From the NCBI RefSeq assembly GCF_006717045.1, contig NZ_VFPH01000003.1, positions 1,426,001 through 1,490,000 on the forward strand: a stretch of 64,000 nt of DNA, read 5' to 3'. The stretch's first letter is position 1. Each line of letters starts with the position of its first letter. Of this stretch, positions 24,224 to 33,270 are shown piece by piece. The DNA comes from Pseudonocardia cypriaca (GTDB lineage: Bacteria; Actinomycetota; Actinomycetes; Mycobacteriales; Pseudonocardiaceae). Position numbers and translations under genes: made by a program. The notes beneath the pieces were generated by a model that saw only the letters and a list, made by a program, of their open reading frames with translations, had not been told where the DNA came from and did no database searches.

Positions 24224-24673
24224 ATGTGCCACTACACGTACAAGCAGGCCCTGATGGCGGCCGGCACCAAGGAGGAGAAAGCGGTGTCAGCGAAGGTCAG
24301 CACCATCATGCTCGGAGTCCGGGACCTGGCCGTGGCGAAGAAGTTCTACACGGAGGGCATGGAGGCGGAGGTCGCACAGGACTTCCCGAACTTCGTCCGG
24401 CTCAGCCTCGGTGAGGGCTCTTCGTCGCTGGCTCTCTACGAGTGGGACGCAGCCGCGGAGGACGCGGGTGTCCCGTCGGAGGGGTCCGGATTCCGCGGGG
24501 TCTCGTTCCACTTCGTCACCGACACCCGTGAGGAGGTGGACGGTGTGATCGCCAAGGCGGCGGCCGCAGGCGGGAGCGTGGTCCGAAAGCCGGGGGACGC
24601 GCAATGGGGCGGGTACTTCGGCTACTTCGCAGACCCCGACGGCTACCTGTGGAAGGTCGCAACCTCCGGCTGA
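24224..24673 (+). CDS. VOC/glyoxalase-like protein
   Basis: The 149-residue protein has a glyoxalase fold: VSTIMLGVRDLAVAKKFYTE, GSSSLALYEWDAAAEDAG, FRGVSFHFVTDTREEVDGVI and GGYFGYFADPDGYLWKVA. It starts divergently from the sigma gene. ATG 24224 follows GCGGGGAG; GTG 24284 (MSAKVSTIM) is a plausible shorter start because the first 20 residues are not family-like. Metal ligands are poorly conserved, so it may be a binding protein rather than an enzyme. Confidence 0.82.
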   Translation: MCHYTYKQALMAAGTKEEKAVSAKVSTIMLGVRDLAVAKKFYTEGMEAEVAQDFPNFVRLSLGEGSSSLALYEWDAAAEDAGVPSEGSGFRGVSFHFVTDTREEVDGVIAKAAAAGGSVVRKPGDAQWGGYFGYFADPDGYLWKVATSG

Positions 24674-24722
24674 GCCGGCGGAAGGAACGCTGACCGCCCG
24701 CGCATCCGAACGCCACAGCTCC

Positions 24723-25934
24723 TCAGCGCGCTCCCAGCGCCAGCCCTGCGTATACGGCCACTCCGGCGGCCATTGCCTCCTCGTCGAAGACGACGCGGTT
24801 GGAGTGGTTGGGCGGCGCGAGGGCGGGGTCGACGCCCGGCGGGCAGCCGCCGAGGAACGCGAGCGCGCCGGGCACCTCGGCCAGCACGTACGAGAAGTCC
24901 TCCGCGCCCATGATCGGCGCGGGCATCGTGGCCACGTTGTCGTGGCCGAGCACATCGCCTGCGAGCTCGGTGACCTGGTCCACCGCGGCGGAGTCGTTGA
25001 CGGTGACGGGATAGCCGGGCTCGATCTCCACCTCCGCGGTGCACCCGTGGGCCAGCGCGGTGTACCGGCAGACCCGGCGGATCTCCTCGTACATCGTGGC
25101 GCGGGCGGTCTCGGAGAGGCTCCGCAGCGTGCCCTCGAGGTAGGCCGTCTCGGGGATGACGTTGGTGGTGGTGCCGGCGACGATGTGCGCGATCGTGAGC
25201 ACGACCGGCTGGTGGGTGTCGACGCGCCGGGTCACTGCGGTCTGCAGCGCCCCCACCATCGCAGCGGCCGCCGGTACCGGGTCGAGCGCGTCGTGCGGCG
25301 CCGAGGCGTGCCCGCCGCGGCCGTTGACCGTGACCTTGATCGTGTCGGCGGCTGCCATGAGCGGCCCGGGCCGGGCGTGCACCTCGCCGGACGGCAGCGT
25401 CGCGGAGATGTGCAGCGCGTAGGCCGCGTCCGGCCGGCCGGCCGGCCCGCTGCGGTCGAGCAGACCCTCCTCGATCATGTACCGCGCGCCGTGGAAGCCC
25501 TCCTCGCCCGGCTGGAACATGAACACGACGCGCCCGCCCAGCTCGTCGCGGCGGTCGGCGAGGACCTTCGCGGCCGAAGCGAGCATCGCGACGTGGGTGT
25601 CGTGCCCGCAGGCGTGCATCGCCCCTGCGACCTCGGACGCGAACGGCAGCCCGGTGTCCTCCGGCATGGGCAGCGCGTCCATGTCGCCGCGGAGCAGGAT
25701 CGTGGGACCGGGCCGGTGCCCTTCCAGCACGGCCACCACCGAGCTGACGGAGCGCCCCAGGTGCACCTGCACCGGCAGATCGGCGAGCGCGGCGACCACG
25801 GCGTCGCGGGTGCGCGGGAGGTCGAGACCGAGCTCCGGATGGCGGTGCAGCGCGCGCCGCAACGTCACCGTCCGTGGCTGGACACTCCGAGCGTGGGCAT
25901 GCAGTCCGTCGATCGGGGCACCCGGTAGCGACAT
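24723..25934 (-). CDS. M20 family amidohydrolase
   Basis: The 403-residue protein has RRALHRHPELGLDLPRTRD, the metal-site motifs LRGDMDALPMPEDTG and MHACGHDTHVAML, FQPGEEGFHGARYMIEEG, the dimerisation domain with GRGGHASAPHDALDPV, and GAEDFSYVLAEVPGALAFLG near the end. This matches the hippurate hydrolase/IAA-amino acid hydrolase group (HipO, AmhX), which cleave N-acyl amino acids. ATG 25934 is used. The gene is single, convergent with the glyoxalase-like gene and divergent from the tadA unit. Confidence 0.92.
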   Translation of the reverse strand: MSLPGAPIDGLHAHARSVQPRTVTLRRALHRHPELGLDLPRTRDAVVAALADLPVQVHLGRSVSSVVAVLEGHRPGPTILLRGDMDALPMPEDTGLPFASEVAGAMHACGHDTHVAMLASAAKVLADRRDELGGRVVFMFQPGEEGFHGARYMIEEGLLDRSGPAGRPDAAYALHISATLPSGEVHARPGPLMAAADTIKVTVNGRGGHASAPHDALDPVPAAAAMVGALQTAVTRRVDTHQPVVLTIAHIVAGTTTNVIPETAYLEGTLRSLSETARATMYEEIRRVCRYTALAHGCTAEVEIEPGYPVTVNDSAAVDQVTELAGDVLGHDNVATMPAPIMGAEDFSYVLAEVPGALAFLGGCPPGVDPALAPPNHSNRVVFDEEAMAAGVAVYAGLALGAR

Positions 25935-26027
25935 GTGCACGATCCTGGCATCTCCGGAAGGTGACGCGAGGGCCAACTTCTGGTTGTGGTTTGGAGCACA
26001 GTGACTCGGAGGCTTACCGTAGGAGAC

Positions 26028-26543
26028 ATGGCGGTGCAGAGCGCCCAGCGTCCCGCGGACGTGCGCGAACAGGCCCTGCCCGGATACGCCGTCGCGGCGA
26101 TCCGGGAGGACGGTCTGTGGCGTTGCCTGCGTCTGGCTCCGGAGGCCCTCGTCGACCTCGACACGGCGATCACCGAGCTGCGCTCCCTGCGCTCCACCGG
26201 TGCCGTGCTCGGCCTGCTCGACGTCGACGACGAGTTCTTCGTGCTGCTGCGGCCCACACCGGGCGGGATCGCGCTGATGGTGTCCGACGCGGTGGCCGCA
26301 CTCGACTACGACGTGGCCGCCGACGTGCTCGACCTGCTGCGCGTTGAGCTGCCGTCCGAGGAGGACGCGCTCGACGCGCCGCCGTGGCCGGAGGGCGATC
26401 TCGCGATCCTCGCCGACCTCGGCCTGCCCGCCGACGAGCTGGAGGTGCTCGCCGCCGAGGTGGAGCTCTACCCCGACGAGCAGCTGGCCGCCATCGGCCG
26501 CCGCTGCGGGTTCGCCGACGCCCTGGCCGAGGTCGTCAGCTAG
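26028..26543 (+). CDS. tRNA adenosine deaminase-associated protein
   Basis: The 171-residue acidic protein begins near MAVQSAQRPADVREQ and contains LPGYAVAAIREDGLWRCLRL, LRSTGAVLGLLDVDDEFFVL and a C-terminal ELYPDEQLAAIGRRCGFADALAEV. It belongs to the actinobacterial family regularly found before tadA. Its stop touches the next start (GTG 26544), so the two are translationally coupled. ATG 26028 is very close to AGGAG (26021-26025); GTG 26034 has better spacing and may be the true start. Confidence 0.85.
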   Translation: MAVQSAQRPADVREQALPGYAVAAIREDGLWRCLRLAPEALVDLDTAITELRSLRSTGAVLGLLDVDDEFFVLLRPTPGGIALMVSDAVAALDYDVAADVLDLLRVELPSEEDALDAPPWPEGDLAILADLGLPADELEVLAAEVELYPDEQLAAIGRRCGFADALAEVVS

Positions 26544-27008
26544 GTGACTCCGCTCGCCTCCGACGAGGCGCTCGTGCGGCGTGCGCTCGAGGTGGCAGCG
26601 ACTGCAACCGCCAGCGGTGACGTCCCGATCGGTGCGGTCGTCGTCGACGCCGCGGGCCGCGAGCTGGCCGCCGCCTGCAACGCGCGCGAGGCCCTCGGCG
26701 ACCCCACCGCGCACGCCGAGGTGCTCGCCCTGCGCGCGGCAGCACGCGTCGCAGGGGAGTGGCGGCTGGAGGGCTGCACGGTCGCGGTGACCGTCGAGCC
26801 GTGCACGATGTGCGCGGGTGCGCTCGGGCTGGCCCGGGTTCGGCGGGTCGTATTCGGGGCGTGGGAACCGAAGACCGGCGCCGTCGGCTCGCTGTGGGAC
26901 GTGCTGCGCGACCGGCGGCTGAACCACCGCCCCGAGGTGGTGGGTGGCGTGCTGGAGGCCGAGTGCGCCGCGGTGCTGGAGGCGTTCTTCACGCTCCACC
27001 GCGGTTAG
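26544..27008 (+). CDS. tadA: tRNA(Arg) adenosine-34 deaminase
   Basis: The 154-residue protein has the zinc and catalytic motifs TAHAEVLALRAAA (His and proton-shuttle Glu) and VEPCTMCAGALGLARV (two Cys), the signature of TadA, which converts A34 to inosine in tRNA-Arg(ACG). The length is normal. GTG 26544 begins directly after the stop of its associated protein. Essential in most bacteria, so it marks a conserved chromosomal region. Confidence 0.95.
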   Translation: MTPLASDEALVRRALEVAATATASGDVPIGAVVVDAAGRELAAACNAREALGDPTAHAEVLALRAAARVAGEWRLEGCTVAVTVEPCTMCAGALGLARVRRVVFGAWEPKTGAVGSLWDVLRDRRLNHRPEVVGGVLEAECAAVLEAFFTLHRG

Positions 27009-27092
27009 TGCTGCACCAGGTTGTCGCTGCCGGCTGCGGCGAACCCGGACCGTGAACCTGACAGGTCCTGGTTGTCCCACTCGGGACGGATC

Positions 27093-27962
27093 ATGCTGGA
27101 GCGCATGGATCGCGGCGAGCTCGGGGACTTCCTGCGCAGCAGGCGGGCGTTGCTGCAGCCCTCGGACGTCGGGATGCCGGTGGGGTCCCGGCGGAGGACG
27201 CCGGGCCTGCGGCGCTTCGAGGTCGCGCAGCTCGCCGGAATGTCACCGGACTACCTCGCCCGGCTCGAGCAGGGCCGGGGCGCGGCACCCTCGGTCGCCC
27301 TCGTCGCAGCCCTCGCCCGCGCCCTGCGGCTGAGCCGGGACGAACGCGACCACCTGTTCCTGCTCTCGGGGCACCACGGTCCGCCCGCTGCGGGGCCCGA
27401 CGAACACGTCAGCCGGGTCCTGCTGCGCCTGCTCGACGACCTGGCCACCCTCCCCGCGCTGATCGCCTCCGACCTCAACGTGGTGCTCGCGCAGAACGCG
27501 CTCGCCGACGCGCTGCTCGGCGAGCAGACCGGACTGAGCGGCTATGCCCGCAGCTGCACGTACCGCTGGTTCACCGATCCGACGTTCCGCGCCCGCCAGC
27601 CGGTCGAGGACCACGAGGGCGAGAGCCGTGCCCAGGTCGAAGACCTCCGCGCAACGGTCGCGGCGCGAGGCGGGGACCGTTTCGCGACGGGGCTGGTCCG
27701 GGCCCTGCGCGCCGCGAGCCCGGAGTTCAGGCGGTTGTGGGCTCGACACGACGTCGCCGTCCGCCGCAGCGATAGCAAGCGGATCATCCATCCGGCCGCC
27801 GGGCTGGTCGAACTCGACTTCGACGTCCTGGCGACCGCCGAGGGGCAGCGGCTGGTCGTGTACTCACCCGCCCCCGGCAGCGAGGCAGTGGGGAAGCTCG
27901 AGCTGATCGCGGCGCTCGGCCGGGAGCGGTTCGACAGCGCGGAGCTGCGCCAGACCCCCTGA
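27093..27962 (+). CDS. XRE-family regulator with MmyB-like ligand-binding domain
   Basis: The 289-residue protein has an N-terminal HTH (about residues 12-75; RRTPGLRRFEVAQLAGMSPD, YLARLEQGRGAAPS) followed by an MmyB-type PAS-like domain (about 100-280; LIASDLNVVLAQNALADALL, ARSCTYRWFTDP, SPEFRRLWARHDV). Related proteins bind fatty-acid-like ligands and control a neighbouring oxidoreductase gene. Here the next gene is a secreted SMP-30-like protein. ATG 27093 is used; ATG 27105 gives MDRGELGDFL and is also possible. Confidence 0.9.
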   Translation: MLERMDRGELGDFLRSRRALLQPSDVGMPVGSRRRTPGLRRFEVAQLAGMSPDYLARLEQGRGAAPSVALVAALARALRLSRDERDHLFLLSGHHGPPAAGPDEHVSRVLLRLLDDLATLPALIASDLNVVLAQNALADALLGEQTGLSGYARSCTYRWFTDPTFRARQPVEDHEGESRAQVEDLRATVAARGGDRFATGLVRALRAASPEFRRLWARHDVAVRRSDSKRIIHPAAGLVELDFDVLATAEGQRLVVYSPAPGSEAVGKLELIAALGRERFDSAELRQTP

Positions 27963-28034
27963 CCGCACGCCCCGACCCACCGGGTCCCGTGACGTCGACC
28001 GACAGTCCACATGAGACAGAAGAGGAACATCCCG

Positions 28035-29057
28035 ATGCGAATGTCGTCGTCTGCCGCGCACGTCCGCGTGTCGTCCGCCGTCCTCGGCATCGCGCTGGCG
28101 GCCGGCACGGCCTTCGGTGCTGCCGCGTGCGCGTCAGCCGAGCCCGCTGCGTCGACGGGGGCTCCGGCGCCCGCCGGGCTCATCGAGTTGGCCCACGTCC
28201 GGGTGCTCGCGGAGTTCGACGAGTCCGCCGGGCAGAACGCGGAGAGCATCGCGCTCGAACCGGACGGCGGCGCGGTCATCGGCATGATCAGCGCGCGGCA
28301 GGTCGTCCGGGTGAGGGGAGACGGCGGTACCGAGGTGCTGGTCACCATGCCGGTGCCCGCGGACGGCGGCGGCACCACACCGGTGGTCGGGTTCCCGCAG
28401 GTGACCGGGGTGGCGCGCGATCAAGGCGGCGCGGTGTTCTTCCTATACTCGGCAGGGCGGGGCGGGCTGACCGGCATCTGGCGACTGGCACCCGGGTCGA
28501 CCGAGCCGGAGCTGATCGTCCCGATGCCGGCGGACACCATGCCCAACGCACTGCTCATCGACCAGCCCGGCGACCGCTTCCTCGTCACCGACTCGACCGG
28601 TGGACGGGTCTGGGAGGCTCCGCTGTCCGGGGGTGAACCGTCGGTCTGGAGTGCCGATCCCACCATCGCACCGTCCGGCTTCTTCGGCGCGAACGGCCTG
28701 AAGCTGCACGCAGGAGCGGTGTGGGTGAGCAACTACGACCTCGGCACGATCGTGCGCATCCCGGTCGAACAGTCGGGTGCGGCGGGCCCGGCCGCCGTGC
28801 ACGCCACAGGCCTGACCGGCATCGACGACTTCGACTTCACCGGCCGGGGCGAGGAGATCCTCGCGGCGCTCAACGACACGAGCGAGCTCGTCGGTGTCGC
28901 GGCGGACGGCTCCCATCGGGTTCTGCTCGACGGTGACGACGGCCTCCAGGGCACGACGGCGGTGGTCGTCCGCGGGGACTCCGCGTTCATCACCAACGGC
29001 GCGCTCCGGGAGGGGGACCGACCGGCACTCCGGGTCGCCCGGCTCGTCGGAGGGTGA
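28035..29057 (+). CDS. Secreted SMP-30/gluconolactonase-like beta-propeller lipoprotein
   Basis: The 340-residue precursor starts with a signal peptide and lipobox-like FGAAACAS (Cys near residue 34). The mature part repeats propeller blades such as AESIALEPDGGAVIG, GFPQVTGVARDQGG, PNALLIDQPGDRFLVTDSTG and FFGANGLKLHAGAVWVSNYD, as in SMP-30/gluconolactonase/LRE-like proteins (Ca-dependent lactonases). AGAGGA lies 9 bases before ATG 28035. It follows the MmyB-type regulator and may be its target. The lactonase activity is inferred only from the fold. Confidence 0.82.
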   Translation: MRMSSSAAHVRVSSAVLGIALAAGTAFGAAACASAEPAASTGAPAPAGLIELAHVRVLAEFDESAGQNAESIALEPDGGAVIGMISARQVVRVRGDGGTEVLVTMPVPADGGGTTPVVGFPQVTGVARDQGGAVFFLYSAGRGGLTGIWRLAPGSTEPELIVPMPADTMPNALLIDQPGDRFLVTDSTGGRVWEAPLSGGEPSVWSADPTIAPSGFFGANGLKLHAGAVWVSNYDLGTIVRIPVEQSGAAGPAAVHATGLTGIDDFDFTGRGEEILAALNDTSELVGVAADGSHRVLLDGDDGLQGTTAVVVRGDSAFITNGALREGDRPALRVARLVGG

Positions 29058-29072
29058 GCCCGGCCGCGCCGC

Positions 29073-30509
29073 CTACCGCGGGAAACGCTGGGTGAGCCAA
29101 CCGCGCACGAGGTCGAGCGCCGACGGGTCGATGGTCGTGTCGATGGTGGCGTACTCGTCGAGCCCGCCGCTGCCCGCCGGCTGCATGAGGTGGTTGAGCC
29201 CGGGGAGCGTGCGGACCGTTGCGTCCGGGGTGCCGGAGAGCAGCGAGCGCATCAGCGGCTCGTTCTGCCCGGCGGGCACCTGGAGGTCGGCGCCGCCGAA
29301 GAACGCGAGCACCGGCACTCGCAGCGCCTGCAGCGCGGGGGCCGGGTCGTGCGTGGCCCACGAGCGGTAGTACGGGTTCACGGTGGCCGCCACCTGGGCC
29401 TCGAGCTGCTCCGGGGCGGGTTGCTGCTCCGGCGGGAGGCCCGCGGCCTGCGACACGAGCTGCCGCACGGCGAGGGCGCGCGCCCGCTGGTAGTCCTCGG
29501 CCCGCAGGAGGGCGACCAGCGTGCGCACGTACGCGATCTGGTTCGACACCACCTCGGGCGGTGCCCCCGCGGCCTGCAGCAGCAGCTGGTTCTGCGTGAC
29601 CAGGACTTCCTCGCCGGGCGCCGCCGGCCCGGCCATCATGATCGCGAACGCGACCGGGGTGCGCTGCGCGACCAGCGGCACGAGGTAGCCGCCCTCGCTG
29701 TGCCCGAGCAGCCCGATCTTGTCGCGGTTGATCTCCGACCGGCCGCGGAGGAACTCGACACCGGCCACCGCGTCACCGGTGAGCTGGTCGTAGTCGGAGT
29801 CGTACAGCGATCCGGTCGACCCGCCGATACCGCGGTCGTCGACCCGGAGCACCGCGTACCCGGCACGCGTCAGTAGGTCGGCGAGCAGCAGGAACGGCTT
29901 GTGCCCGAACAGCTCCTCGTCGCGGTTCTGCGCGCCGCTGCCGGTGAGGAGCAGGACCGCGGTGAACGGGCCCGGTCCCTGCGGGAGGGTCAGCGTGCCG
30001 GCGACGTCGACGCCCTGGCCGGGGTACTTCACGTCCTCGGCGCGGTACGGGAACGGCGGCTTGGGCTCCTGCGGCCTGCCCGCGACCGGTCCGGGGCGCA
30101 GCACGAGCGGGAACGACTGCCCGAACTGCGTGAACGCGCCCGGGATGCTCTTGCCGTCCGTCTCGAAGGTGCCGCGGAACCAGGCGTCGCCCCCGACGTC
30201 TGGGAGGCGGAAGGAGAGCTCGCGGCCCTCCAGCAGGACGTCGGAGAGCGGCATCGCCTTGATCGCCTGCGCCGGGATGTCGATCTCCCCGTGCAGCCCG
30301 CCGTTCTCGGCCCTCAGCCGGATGCCGATCTCGAGGGGCGCGCCGGGGATCCCGATCCGCCCGGCCCACTCGCCTGCCGTGGTCTCGACCGTAGGCGTCA
30401 CCGGGGCGGGAGGCGGCGGGGGAGGCGGTGGTGGTGGCGTCGCCGCGCAGCCCGCGAGCAGCATCAGCACGACGGGTAGAGCGGCGAGCAACCGGCGCAT
30501 GTCATTCAC
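29073..30509 (-). CDS. Lipoprotein alpha/beta hydrolase
   Basis: The 478-residue precursor has a lipobox LMLLAGCAAT (Cys near residue 21), a run of ten prolines as a tether, a beta-rich N-domain (about 45-150) and an alpha/beta hydrolase domain (about 165-475) with LLLTGSGAQNRDEEL, DRGIGGSTG, nucleophile Ser in IGLLGHSEGGYLVPLV, and acid/His region GGADLQVPAGQNEPL and GLNHLMQPA. Such proteins are anchored outside the membrane and cleave esters or peptides. It lies 24 bases after the ATPase gene of the amino-acid transporter, so it may be the last gene of that operon. Confidence 0.88.
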   Translation of the reverse strand: MNDMRRLLAALPVVLMLLAGCAATPPPPPPPPPPAPVTPTVETTAGEWAGRIGIPGAPLEIGIRLRAENGGLHGEIDIPAQAIKAMPLSDVLLEGRELSFRLPDVGGDAWFRGTFETDGKSIPGAFTQFGQSFPLVLRPGPVAGRPQEPKPPFPYRAEDVKYPGQGVDVAGTLTLPQGPGPFTAVLLLTGSGAQNRDEELFGHKPFLLLADLLTRAGYAVLRVDDRGIGGSTGSLYDSDYDQLTGDAVAGVEFLRGRSEINRDKIGLLGHSEGGYLVPLVAQRTPVAFAIMMAGPAAPGEEVLVTQNQLLLQAAGAPPEVVSNQIAYVRTLVALLRAEDYQRARALAVRQLVSQAAGLPPEQQPAPEQLEAQVAATVNPYYRSWATHDPAPALQALRVPVLAFFGGADLQVPAGQNEPLMRSLLSGTPDATVRTLPGLNHLMQPAGSGGLDEYATIDTTIDPSALDLVRGWLTQRFPR

Positions 30510-30533
30510 CGTATTGGAGGTACGGCAGCGGCC

Positions 30534-31283
30534 CTACCCCAGCCGTCCTGCGGCGATCACGCGAGACAGGAACTGCCGCGTGCGCTCCTGGACGGGGTCG
30601 CCGAGCACCTGGGCCGGTGGGCCGGACTCCAGCACGCGGCCGCCGTCGAGGAAGCAGACCCGGTCGGACACGTTGCGGGCGAAGCCCATCTCGTGCGTCG
30701 CCATGAGGATCGTGACGCCGTCGGCGGCGAGCCCGCGGACGATCGCGAGCACCTCGCCGACCAGCTCCGGGTCGAGGGCGGAGGTGATCTCGTCGAGCAG
30801 CAGGAGGCGCGGGCGGACCGCGAGCGCGCGGGCGATCGCCACGCGCTGCTGCTGGCCACCCGAGAGCCGGTCGGGGTGGGACGCGGCCCGGTCGGCGAGT
30901 CCCACCCGGTCCAGCAGCTCGCGGGCCCGCTCGTCGGCCTCCGCGGCGGACAGGCCGTGCACCACGCGCGGGGCGAGCGCGACGTTCTGCACCGCCGTCA
31001 TGTGCGGGAACAGGTTGAACGCCTGGAACACGATCGCCATCCGCCGCTGGGCCGCCGCCGTGTCGGCCCGCGGGTCCGAGACGTCGACGCCGTCCAGCAG
31101 CACCTGGCCGTCGTCGATCTCCTCGAGCAGGTCGACGCAGCGCAGGAGAGTCGACTTCCCGGAGCCCGACGAGCCGATCACCGTGACCACCTGGTGCTCG
31201 CCGACCGTGAGATCGACGTGGTCGAGCACGGTGGCGTCGCCGTAGCGCTTGACGAGGCCGCGCACGTCGAGGACCGGGGTCAT
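30534..31283 (-). CDS. Polar amino-acid ABC transporter ATP-binding protein
   Basis: The 249-residue protein has Walker A GSSGSGKSTLLRCVDLL, Q-loop VFQAFNLFPHMT, signature LSGGQQQRVAIARAL, Walker B LLLLDEITSALDP and H-loop ATHEMGFARN, the standard GlnQ/HisP pattern. The Walker B reads DEITSALDP, as is usual in this family. It overlaps the permease gene by 4 bases (ATGA). It powers uptake with the 31280 permease and 32110 binding protein. Confidence 0.95.
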   Translation of the reverse strand: MTPVLDVRGLVKRYGDATVLDHVDLTVGEHQVVTVIGSSGSGKSTLLRCVDLLEEIDDGQVLLDGVDVSDPRADTAAAQRRMAIVFQAFNLFPHMTAVQNVALAPRVVHGLSAAEADERARELLDRVGLADRAASHPDRLSGGQQQRVAIARALAVRPRLLLLDEITSALDPELVGEVLAIVRGLAADGVTILMATHEMGFARNVSDRVCFLDGGRVLESGPPAQVLGDPVQERTRQFLSRVIAAGRLG

Positions 31284-32113
31284 GCGAGCCCCTGCCGCCG
31301 GCTCGCCCGCGCCGCCACGGCGTCTGCGATGCGCCCGGTGGGCACCGCGAGCAGCACGAACAGCAGCGCCGCCACGACGTAGGGGGTGAAGTCGAAGCTG
31401 CGTGCCGACGCGATCTGCGCGGCTCGGATCGCGTCGACGGCGCCGAGCACCGAGATCAGCCCGACGTCCTTCTGCAGGGCCACGAAGTCGTTGAGCAGCG
31501 GCGGCAGCACCCGCCGGACGGCCTGCGGGAGGATCACCAGCCGCATCGACTGGCGGTACGACAGGCCGAGCGAGCGGGCCGCGGCGCGCTGCGACGGGTG
31601 CACCGACTCGATGCCCGCCCGGAAAACCTCCGCCACGTAGGCGGAGTAGATCAGGATCAGCGTGATCGTGCCGAGCACCGCGGTGTCGTTCGGGACGCCC
31701 TGCAGGCGCAGCGCGGGCAGGCCGAAGCCGATCAGGTAGAGCGCGATCAGCAGCGGCACGCCGCGGAACAGGTCGACGTAGCCGGTGGCCAGCGCGCGCA
31801 GCGGGAAGAACACCGGGCCGCGCAGTGTGCGCAGCACCGCGATCAGCAGCCCGAGCACGAGCACCCCGAGCTCGGCCACCACGAGCACCCGGACGTTCAG
31901 CCACAGACCCGCCGCGATGGCCGGCAGCGACTCCCAGCCGATCCGCACGTCGAGGAACGTCTCCTGGACGCGGGGCCAGCCCGGCGCGCTGGTCACCGCG
32001 ACCACGACCGCTCCCGCGAACACGACGGTCGAGGCGAGGGCGACCAGGGTGGAGCGCCGGGCCCGCGAGCGGCGGTAGGCGAACCGCTCGCGGGCGAGTG
32101 GTGAAAGGATCAC
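31280..32113 (-). CDS. Polar amino-acid ABC transporter permease
   Basis: The 277-residue protein has a long basic N-terminus, a membrane segment near residues 20-40, then a HisMQ-type permease core with LWLNVRVLVVAELGVLVLGL, GVPLLIALYLIGFGLP and the EAA-like loop SQRAAARSLGLSYRQSMRLV. GTG 32113 is chosen because it overlaps the stop of the binding-protein gene (GTGA) and begins a natural sequence VILSPLARERFAYRR; the longer open frame to 32212 is only an overlap. One permease gene suggests a homodimeric channel. Confidence 0.9.
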   Translation of the reverse strand: MILSPLARERFAYRRSRARRSTLVALASTVVFAGAVVVAVTSAPGWPRVQETFLDVRIGWESLPAIAAGLWLNVRVLVVAELGVLVLGLLIAVLRTLRGPVFFPLRALATGYVDLFRGVPLLIALYLIGFGLPALRLQGVPNDTAVLGTITLILIYSAYVAEVFRAGIESVHPSQRAAARSLGLSYRQSMRLVILPQAVRRVLPPLLNDFVALQKDVGLISVLGAVDAIRAAQIASARSFDFTPYVVAALLFVLLAVPTGRIADAVAARASRRQGLA

Positions 32114-32970
32114 CGCAGCTCGGGCGCCGTCTCCGCCGAAGCGAGCCACTGCCGCTCCAGCTCGGCGAGCGTGCCGTCCGAACGGAGCTTCTCGATCACC
32201 GTCGAGACGCACGCCGTCAGCGGGCTGTCCTTGTCCAGCACGGCGCCGAACTGCTCCGGCGTGCCGCCACCCAGCGGCAGCTGTCCGACGATCTTCGCGC
32301 CCTCCAGCTCCGCCGATGTGATGTAGAAGGCGGTGGGCAGGTCCACGACGATCGCGTCGACCTGTCCGTTGGACAGGGCGAGCTTCGCGTCGTCGTTGGT
32401 GTTGAACACCGCGGGTTCGCTCGCAGGCGCGATCTGGTCGATGATCGCCTGGTAGCTGGTGGTGCCCACCTGCGCGCCGAGCTTCGCCGTCTTCAGCTCG
32501 GCGATCGAGGCGGCGTTCGCCGCCGGGCCGGTCTCCAGCGCGACCACCGCCTGCTTCACGTCGTAGTAGGGCGCCGAGAAGTCAACGGCCTGCGCCCGCT
32601 CCGGCGTGATCGAGAACTCGGTGAGGTTCAGGTCGTAGGACTTCGGACCGGGCTGGATCGATGCGTTGAACGGCACCCGGACCCAGGTGACCTTGTCCCG
32701 CGGGTACCCGAGCCCGTCGGCGATCGCGTACGCGACGGCGCTCTCGAAGCCCTTGCCGGACGCCGGGTCGTCGTCGAGGTACCACGGCGGGTAGACCGGC
32801 TGGTCGGTGCCGAACGTGAGGGTGCCCGCCGTGAGGGTCGGGAGGGCGCCGGGCTCGCAGGACGGTCCGGCACCCGCCGGGGGCGCCGCCGGCTCCGGCG
32901 CGCAGGCGGCGGCGGAGAGGACGACCGCGGCCGCCACGAGCACCCGCCGGACCGTGAACGAGGAGATCAT
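32110..32970 (-). CDS. Amino-acid ABC transporter substrate-binding lipoprotein
   Basis: The 286-residue precursor begins MISSFTVRRVLVAAAVVLSA with lipobox SAAACAPEP (Cys near residue 23). The SBP_bac_3 domain has LTFGTDQPVYPPWYLDDDPA, SYDLNLTEFSITPERAQAVD, GAQVGTTSYQAIIDQI and a C-terminal Trp helix. ATG 32970 is chosen because GAGATCATCG-type upstream sequence on this strand gives a start right before the signal peptide; a longer frame would run into the tRNA-Ser gene. It is the first gene of the uptake operon. Which amino acid is bound is not clear. Confidence 0.92.
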   Translation of the reverse strand: MISSFTVRRVLVAAAVVLSAAACAPEPAAPPAGAGPSCEPGALPTLTAGTLTFGTDQPVYPPWYLDDDPASGKGFESAVAYAIADGLGYPRDKVTWVRVPFNASIQPGPKSYDLNLTEFSITPERAQAVDFSAPYYDVKQAVVALETGPAANAASIAELKTAKLGAQVGTTSYQAIIDQIAPASEPAVFNTNDDAKLALSNGQVDAIVVDLPTAFYITSAELEGAKIVGQLPLGGGTPEQFGAVLDKDSPLTACVSTVIEKLRSDGTLAELERQWLASAETAPELR

Positions 32971-33037
32971 CGCTGGATTGTCCACCGTCGCCCGGGCGGC
33001 GCGAAACGCCGCCACGGCACCTTGTAAGCTCGTCGGC

Positions 33038-33125
33038 GGTAGCGTGTCCGAGCGGCCGAAGGAGCGCGCCTCGAAAGCGCGTGACGTGCAAGCGTCCGTG
33101 GGTTCAAATCCCACCGCTACCGCCA
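33038..33125 (+). tRNA. tRNA-Ser (anticodon CGA)
   Basis: The acceptor stem pairs GGTAGCG (33038-33044) with CGCTACC (33115-33121), discriminator G at 33122 and an encoded CCA at 33123-33125. The anticodon arm is CGCGC-CTCGAAA-GCGCG, giving anticodon CGA. A long variable arm (GACGTGCAAGCGTC) and T-loop GTTCAAATC are as expected for serine. It reads UCG codons. Confidence 0.95.
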
Positions 33126-33138
33126 GCCCGAACAGGCG

Positions 33139-33173
33139 GAACGCCGGGCCTCTCGCGAGGAGGCCCGGCGTTC
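33139..33173 (+). terminator. Terminator of tRNA-Ser(CGA)
   Basis: GAACGCCGGGCCTC pairs perfectly with GAGGCCCGGCGTTC (14 bp) around a 7-base loop, 14 bases after the tRNA end; TTCGTCGTTG follows. A similar stem ends the other serine tRNA at 43530-43570. Confidence 0.8.
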
Positions 33174-33270
33174 GTCGTTGTGGTCGCAGTTCGGCTCGCC
33201 GTGCCGCCGGCGGTGGGTCCCGACCGCTCGGATCGCCTGGTTCGTGCTCGGCGACCCGGCAAAGCTCGCC

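Noticed and set aside
27009..27092. Short repeats (C/T)GGTTGTC before the MmyB-type regulator as an operator
   Set aside because: Two partial direct copies 50 bases apart with no symmetry; too weak to support a site.
32971..33114. Upstream extension of the amino-acid-binding protein gene
   Set aside because: It would run through the tRNA-Ser gene on the opposite strand; the signal peptide begins properly at 32970.
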